A DNA stretch of 10,306 nucleotides from Candidatus Brocadiia bacterium (GTDB lineage: Bacteria > Planctomycetota > PUPC01 > DSUN01): positions 1 to 10,306 of the forward strand of contig JADHXT010000094.1 in NCBI GenBank assembly GCA_016782825.1. The letters are read 5' to 3'. The notes under the pieces are model-generated. The model had not been told where the DNA came from. It was given only the letters and a program-made list of their open reading frames with translations, and did no database searches. Shown in pieces: positions 6,941 to 10,306 of this stretch. Each line of letters opens with the position of its first letter. Positions within the stretch are counted from its first letter, which is position 1. A program made the position numbers and the translations under genes.

Positions 6941-7453
6941 CTATCTGCGGCGGAAGGGATTGCGCCCTGTGGCGCGGCCGCCGATCAGTTGGAGGTCTTT
7001 CTCCGGCATCTCTTGAGGCGCGACGAACTGGAGCGCACCCACGGGACAGGCCGCCACGCACCGTGGCCGTCCGCCCGCAGTGGTCAGGTCTTCGCACAGG
7101 TCGCACTTGGCGATGACGTGCCGCGTGAGGTCCTGCGGCAGCGCGCCGAACGGGCACGCCAGCGTGCATGAGCCGCACCCCCAGCAGAGCAGCATGCTTC
7201 GGCTCACCACGCCGTTCTCGTTGCGCTGCATCGCGCCCGACGGACAGGCGTCCACGCACGGCGGCTGCTCGCACTGCCGACACAGGAGCGGCAGCGTGGC
7301 CGCGGCGAGACGGGAATGCTGCACGATCGGCATCCGGTCGTGGGCGTGATAGCACGCCGCCGCGCACGTCTTGCAGCCCACGCAGCGATCCAGGTCGAGC
7401 AGGATGCGCTGCTTCACCGCGTCGACGCCAATGGCTTCAGTCGGCTGCGCCAA
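6941..7453 (-). CDS. HycB/CooF-like polyferredoxin with four 4Fe-4S sites
   Basis: Soluble electron carrier of the DmsB/HycB/CooF type, 170 residues from the TTG at 7453. All sixteen cysteines fall in four ferredoxin-type groups: Cys24, 27, 30, 34; Cys58, 61, 66, 70; Cys90, 93, 96, 100; and Cys117, 120, 132, 136. In HycB and CooF this kind of protein links a formate or CO dehydrogenase to a group 4 hydrogenase. Here it sits between the molybdopterin-fold gene and the nuoH-like gene, so a linking role is plausible. The open frame extends upstream into arginine-rich shadow sequence and is not coding. The TTG is preferred because of a perfect GGAGG six bases upstream; a GTG at 7415-7417 (158 residues) is the alternative. 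No two-cluster NuoI/HycF ferredoxin accompanies it. Confidence 0.9.
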   Translation of the reverse strand: MAQPTEAIGVDAVKQRILLDLDRCVGCKTCAAACYHAHDRMPIVQHSRLAAATLPLLCRQCEQPPCVDACPSGAMQRNENGVVSRSMLLCWGCGSCTLACPFGALPQDLTRHVIAKCDLCEDLTTAGGRPRCVAACPVGALQFVAPQEMPEKDLQLIGGRATGRNPFRRR

Positions 7454-9071
7454 GGGTAACCTCCGTGGGGCCACAGCACAGGGCGGCCGTCTGCGGGCTC
7501 GCCTGCCAGCGGAAGAGAGAGCGTGTTTCAGGGCAATCGATCGGCACCGAGGCCAGGTGCGGCGGCAGGTCGTCGCGGACCTCAACACAAAGCCGTGCCA
7601 GACCATTCGGCGTCGTGACCGTTGCGGCGGCGCCTGCGTGGAGGCCTGTGGCCTTGCTGTCGGCAGGGCTGATCGCGATGCTCGGCTCAGGGCGTGCATC
7701 CCGCGCCCACCCACTGTGCGCGCTCAAGGCACCATCGCCGAAGCCGAGAACATCGCCGCTGGCGACCAGGATCATGCCGCTACCGTCCGGCTCAGGGACG
7801 AGCTGCCACGGCTGCCGTGCCGCCTGGGGCCCTGACGCGCGATTGGCGGCGTCGCACGGGATATGCTCCCGAAGGCTTTGCACCAACCCGTCGAGTGTCA
7901 GTGCACCCGCTACCGGCACTGCCGGGGGGGCGATCGGCAGGGTGTCGCCGGTGGGGAGGGTGACGTGTCCCTCCTCCTCGCAACAGAGGCCGACGGGCAG
8001 CGCCACATCCGCCCGTGGGAACGTGGCCCCCGCGAACGCGGACGCCACGGCGACGAACTCGCACGCGTCAACGATCCTACGACCCACGGCTGGCGTGGCC
8101 GCGAGCAGGTCCGTGCCCACAAGGACGAGGCCGCGCAGTTCGCCGCTCACGGCCAGCGTTTCCACAGCGGCCATCGAGACGCCCCCGCATTCCGCCGCGG
8201 TGCGGTACGCGCCGAGCGCGTTGCCGTAGGTGAGAAGTGGCAGGAGTGGCGCGCCCAGCTTCTGTGCAATGCACGCGGCGGCGAGAGCCGCGATGTGCCC
8301 GTTGGCCGTGGTACCGTCTGGTTGGCTGATCACGATGGCAGGAGAACGGGCGCTCACCAGGACCTCAGCCAGGGCTTCGGCGGCTGGGCACTCGACCTCG
8401 CTGCGGATGCCCGGCACGGCCGCGTCAAGGCTCCTGGCCAGACACAGAAGGAAAGCCGCTTCGCCGCCGGCGGGTACGGGTGCAGCCCTCGTGGCAAAGC
8501 CGGCCGTCCTGCCTGCGAACGGCGAGATGACGAGCAACTGGTTGCCTCGCGCTGCGTGCCTGGCGTCCAGGATGGCGCGCGCGATGGGCGGGTGGGTGGC
8601 GAAGGCGTCGCCGATGACGAGCACGACATCGTTCTCTTCGCAGGGCGCGGCCCCTGCGGACCAGCCGCCAGCGTCGAGCCCGGCGAGCATGGCCCTGTCG
8701 CCAGCAGGGAGGTAGACCGCCCCGATGGAGTGGGGGGCCTCGGCGGCGAGCGTCAGCACAGCGCGGATGGCTTCGTTCGGGTAGTTGCCATCCACCACGA
8801 TGCCCGTGAGGCCATCGCCGGCGATGTGCTCGGCGACGGAGCGGACGGCCTCCCCTACAGGCATCGTCACCACCTTCCCGTGGATCCGGCGAGCCGCCAG
8901 ATTCACTCGCGCGGGATGGGAGCAGAGATCGCCGGTCAGGAAGGCGCGAGCGCACAGGCCGAGGCCGTCCTGCGGCGCGGCCGTGCGCCAGGACGTCTCG
9001 CCCAGGTGGACCTCGATAGGACACCCGAGAGAGCAGAAGATGCAGCGGCTGTTCTTGACGACTGGACTCAC
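7437..9071 (-). CDS. Molybdopterin-oxidoreductase-fold protein (NuoG/formate dehydrogenase-like), short and lacking a visible catalytic Cys/Sec
   Basis: Member of the molybdopterin oxidoreductase (MopB) superfamily, 544 residues. An N-terminal 4Fe-4S motif is clear: Cys10, Cys13 and Cys17 in CIFCSLGC, then Cys40, the spacing seen in NuoG and formate dehydrogenases. A Rossmann-like core follows, with DVVLVIGDAFATHPP at about 148-162. ADVALPVGLCCEEEGHV resembles the NuoG stretch around EEGTF. The C-terminal region (about 440-530) looks like a dinucleotide-binding domain, with ATGLHAGAAATVTTPNG. The segment where formate dehydrogenase has Sec or Cys followed by His instead reads IGAVYLPAGDRAM (116-128), and the Lys after the fourth cluster Cys is absent. 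It is shorter than FdhA (about 700). The GTG start at 9069-9071 follows GAGAGG with a six-base gap, 10 bases after the upstream gene's stop. Substrate and even catalysis are uncertain. Confidence 0.82.
   Translation of the reverse strand: MSPVVKNSRCIFCSLGCPIEVHLGETSWRTAAPQDGLGLCARAFLTGDLCSHPARVNLAARRIHGKVVTMPVGEAVRSVAEHIAGDGLTGIVVDGNYPNEAIRAVLTLAAEAPHSIGAVYLPAGDRAMLAGLDAGGWSAGAAPCEENDVVLVIGDAFATHPPIARAILDARHAARGNQLLVISPFAGRTAGFATRAAPVPAGGEAAFLLCLARSLDAAVPGIRSEVECPAAEALAEVLVSARSPAIVISQPDGTTANGHIAALAAACIAQKLGAPLLPLLTYGNALGAYRTAAECGGVSMAAVETLAVSGELRGLVLVGTDLLAATPAVGRRIVDACEFVAVASAFAGATFPRADVALPVGLCCEEEGHVTLPTGDTLPIAPPAVPVAGALTLDGLVQSLREHIPCDAANRASGPQAARQPWQLVPEPDGSGMILVASGDVLGFGDGALSAHSGWARDARPEPSIAISPADSKATGLHAGAAATVTTPNGLARLCVEVRDDLPPHLASVPIDCPETRSLFRWQASPQTAALCCGPTEVTLGAAD
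7460..7464 (-). promoter_or_regulatory. Ribosome binding site supporting a TTG start
   Basis: A perfect GGAGG on the minus strand sits six bases before the TTG at 7451-7453, inside the 3' end of the molybdopterin-fold gene. The resulting genes overlap by 17 bases. The competing GTG at 7417 has no comparable site. Confidence 0.6.
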
Positions 9072-9077
9072 ACTTGG

Positions 9078-9083
9078 CCTCTC
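9078..9083 (-). promoter_or_regulatory. Ribosome binding site for the molybdopterin-fold gene
   Basis: GAGAGG overlaps the TGA stop of the flavoprotein gene (9082-9084) and lies six bases before the GTG at 9071. It favours this GTG over an upstream start at 9119, which would overlap the flavoprotein gene by 38 bases and add a non-homologous leader. Confidence 0.6.
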
Positions 9084-9897
9084 AGGAGAACACGCCTGGG
9101 AAGTCCTTGATCTTCGCAAAGCACATGTCGGGTCCGTCCTTGCACAGGTAGTACGGGCCCACGTTGCAGCGGCCGCAGAGCCCCATGCCGCAACTCATGC
9201 GACGGTTCATCGACAGGTAGATCTGCTCGGGCTGGTAGCCCACCTCGAGAGCCTTGAGGGTGACGAACTTGAGCATCACGGCCGGGCCGCACGAGATGCA
9301 CAGGCTGTTGCTCACGTCGATGTCCATGTCGTCCATCAGCGTCGTGACCACGCCGACCTTGCCCGCCCAGCCGTTCCGCGCCACGTCCACCGTCGTGTCG
9401 ATGTCCACTTTCTCCTGGCCACCCCACTCGCCATGGAAGCTGCGGTAGAGCAGTTCGTCCGGTTCGCGAGCGCCGTACTTGATCGCGACCCGCTTCACTC
9501 GGTCGAGCTGCCCCAGCAACGCGTAGATGAGCGAACGCAGCGGTGCCAGCCCCACCCCGCCGCCGACCACGAGCACCTCTTTGCCCTCGCACTGGTCCAG
9601 GGGGTAGCCCTTGCCAAAGGGGCCGCGCACGCCCAGGGTAGCCCCGGGCTTCAGTTCGTGCATCGCATCCGTCACTCGCCCCGTTCGGAGGACGGTGACC
9701 TCGAGGAATCCTTTCTCGTAGGGCGAGGACGATGGCGTGAACGGGGCCTCGCCGAGACCCGGCACGGTGATCTGCACGAACTGGCCGGCCTGGAACTCCA
9801 CGGGCTGCTTGGGGCTCAGGACGAACGTCTTGATGGTCGGCGTCTCGTCCACCACCTCGTCCAGCACGGCAGGAATGGGAGCGTATGGGTTTTCCAC
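9082..9897 (-). CDS. FAD/NAD(P)-binding reductase with [2Fe-2S] site (sulfhydrogenase gamma HydG / AsrB family)
   Basis: Ferredoxin-reductase-family flavoprotein of 271 residues that moves electrons between NAD(P)H and iron-sulfur partners. Residues about 1-100 form the FAD-binding barrel; APFTPSSSP (51-59) sits at the flavin-contacting RxYS-type position in the form typical of HydG/AsrB. GGGVGLAPLRSL (112-123) is the nucleotide-binding loop, and SCGP (202-205) is the usual NAD-side motif. The C-terminus holds a [2Fe-2S] set: Cys236, Cys241, Cys244 and Cys252. In sulfhydrogenase this subunit pairs with the beta subunit, and the gene just upstream is a beta-like protein. The start is GTG at 9895-9897, three bases after that gene's stop. 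Whether NADH or NADPH is used cannot be told. An AsrB role in sulfite reduction is possible in principle, but no sulfite reductase gene is in view. Confidence 0.9.
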   Translation of the reverse strand: MENPYAPIPAVLDEVVDETPTIKTFVLSPKQPVEFQAGQFVQITVPGLGEAPFTPSSSPYEKGFLEVTVLRTGRVTDAMHELKPGATLGVRGPFGKGYPLDQCEGKEVLVVGGGVGLAPLRSLIYALLGQLDRVKRVAIKYGAREPDELLYRSFHGEWGGQEKVDIDTTVDVARNGWAGKVGVVTTLMDDMDIDVSNSLCISCGPAVMLKFVTLKALEVGYQPEQIYLSMNRRMSCGMGLCGRCNVGPYYLCKDGPDMCFAKIKDFPGVFS

Positions 9898-9900
9898 GCC

Positions 9901-10306
9901 TCATGCCTCGAGTTGGTGGATGAACTGTCGAAGGTCGAGACCACCCATGTCGGCCTCGATACAACGGCCACAGCCGACACATCCCAACAGGCCGGCCGAC
10001 TGCGGAAGCCACACGAACTTATGGAGCAGGCGGTTCAGGAAGCGGCTCCGAAGATCGGGGCGCGGCGTGGGCTTCATCCCCCCGGCACCCGCCATGCGGG
10101 AGTAGCTGGCGTACAGGCAACTGTCCAGCGACCGCACCCGCTCGATCTGGTCGTCCGCCACCAACTGGTCGTACAGGAGGAAGCAGTGGCACGTGGGGCA
10201 CACCAGCGTGCACGCACCGCACTCACTGCACACCGCAGCCGTTCGGGCCAGCAGCTCCGCCTCGCTGGCGTCCCGAACCAGGTCGGACATGGACTGGCTC
10301 GTCTCG
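9901..10306 (-). CDS. 4Fe-4S dicluster protein, sulfhydrogenase beta (HydB)/AsrA-like, 5' end outside window
   Basis: C-terminal 134 residues of an iron-sulfur protein that in sulfhydrogenase (HydB) and AsrABC (AsrA) passes electrons between the flavoprotein partner and the catalytic subunits. Numbering from the Met encoded at 10290: the first cluster motif is Cys21, Cys24, Cys27, Cys31 in CSECGACTLVCPTC. A family-type middle section follows with DSCLYASYSRMAG and LLHKFVWLP. The second motif is Cys104, Cys107, Cys110 but with Asp114 where the fourth Cys is expected. The frame stays open to the window edge, the Met at 10290 lacks a Shine-Dalgarno, and family members run about 330-340 residues, so roughly 200 N-terminal residues probably lie outside. 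It precedes the HydG-like gene by three bases. HydB-type versus AsrA-type cannot be separated here. Confidence 0.85.
   Translation of the reverse strand, partial: ETSQSMSDLVRDASEAELLARTAAVCSECGACTLVCPTCHCFLLYDQLVADDQIERVRSLDSCLYASYSRMAGAGGMKPTPRPDLRSRFLNRLLHKFVWLPQSAGLLGCVGCGRCIEADMGGLDLRQFIHQLEA

Noticed and set aside
5941..7116. 391-codon plus-strand open frame
   Set aside because: Opposite the nuoH-like and polyferredoxin genes; rich in Arg, His and Gln, with no recognisable domain.
7454..7714. Upstream extension of the polyferredoxin frame to 7714
   Set aside because: The added residues are Arg-rich and overlap the molybdopterin-fold gene by more than 270 bases; all homology and the best ribosome binding site begin at or after 7453.
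7437..9071. Calling the molybdopterin-fold protein a formate dehydrogenase (formate hydrogenlyase operon)
   Set aside because: The neighbouring HycB-like gene and the Thermococcus Fdh-hydrogenase-antiporter precedent make this tempting, but the catalytic Sec/Cys-His and the cluster-adjacent Lys are not visible and the protein is short.
7863..9110. 415-codon plus-strand open frame
   Set aside because: Opposite the molybdopterin-fold gene, whose minus-strand translation carries the 4Fe-4S and dinucleotide-binding signatures. The plus-strand product has none.
9082..10306. AsrA/AsrB anaerobic sulfite reductase subunits
   Set aside because: The families are close relatives, but no siroheme AsrC gene follows and the genes run straight into the hydrogenase operon; a sulfhydrogenase-type electron arm fits better. 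Sequence upstream of the window could change this.
1..10306. Promoters, terminators, RNA genes, CRISPR arrays, insertion sequences or repeats
   Set aside because: The genes abut or overlap with at most 31 bases between them, and I found no spacer-repeat pattern, terminal inverted repeats, convincing hairpin-plus-T-tract or tRNA-like sequence.

Overview
The window is one dense, GC-rich operon read entirely on the minus strand, so transcription enters at the right edge (10306) and leaves at the left edge (1). It encodes a membrane-bound group 4 [NiFe] hydrogenase of the complex-I-like kind, joined to Mrp/Mbh-type cation-antiporter subunits and preceded by an unusual soluble redox arm. GTG/TTG starts, Shine-Dalgarno motifs (GGAGG, GAGG, AGGAG) and ATGA stop/start overlaps indicate a bacterium. 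The high GC and the gene set would suit a soil or sediment lineage such as Acidobacteriota, Rokubacteria or NC10, but no marker gene fixes the taxon and that guess is weak.

Layout in transcription order. (1) Electron-input arm, 10306-6941: the C-terminal part of a sulfhydrogenase-beta/AsrA-like 4Fe-4S protein; a sulfhydrogenase-gamma/AsrB-like FAD/NAD(P)H reductase with a [2Fe-2S] site; a short molybdopterin-oxidoreductase-fold protein resembling NuoG or formate dehydrogenase, with an N-terminal 4Fe-4S motif but no visible catalytic Cys/Sec; and a four-cluster HycB/CooF-type polyferredoxin. (2) Hydrogenase core, 6939-3849: NuoH-like membrane anchor, NuoB-like small subunit, NuoC-like subunit, and a NuoD-like large subunit with both [NiFe] Cys pairs (CGIC and DPCYSC). 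(3) Ion-pumping module, 3841-1: NuoL/HyfB-like antiporter subunit, fused MbhD/MbhE-like protein, MnhB, MnhC, and the first 183 codons of MnhD, which runs off the left edge.

Likely function (inference): electrons from NAD(P)H, or from an unknown substrate at the molybdopterin-fold protein, pass through the iron-sulfur proteins to the small subunit and the NiFe site, where H2 is made or oxidised; the energy is coupled to H+ or Na+ movement by the NuoH, NuoL and Mrp-type subunits. No NuoI/HycF/MbhN two-cluster ferredoxin is present, so the polyferredoxin may take its place.

The longest gap between genes is 31 bases. I see no promoter, terminator, RNA gene, repeat, CRISPR array or mobile element, which fits the middle of a long operon. 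No hydrogenase maturation genes (hyp genes or an endopeptidase) lie in the window.
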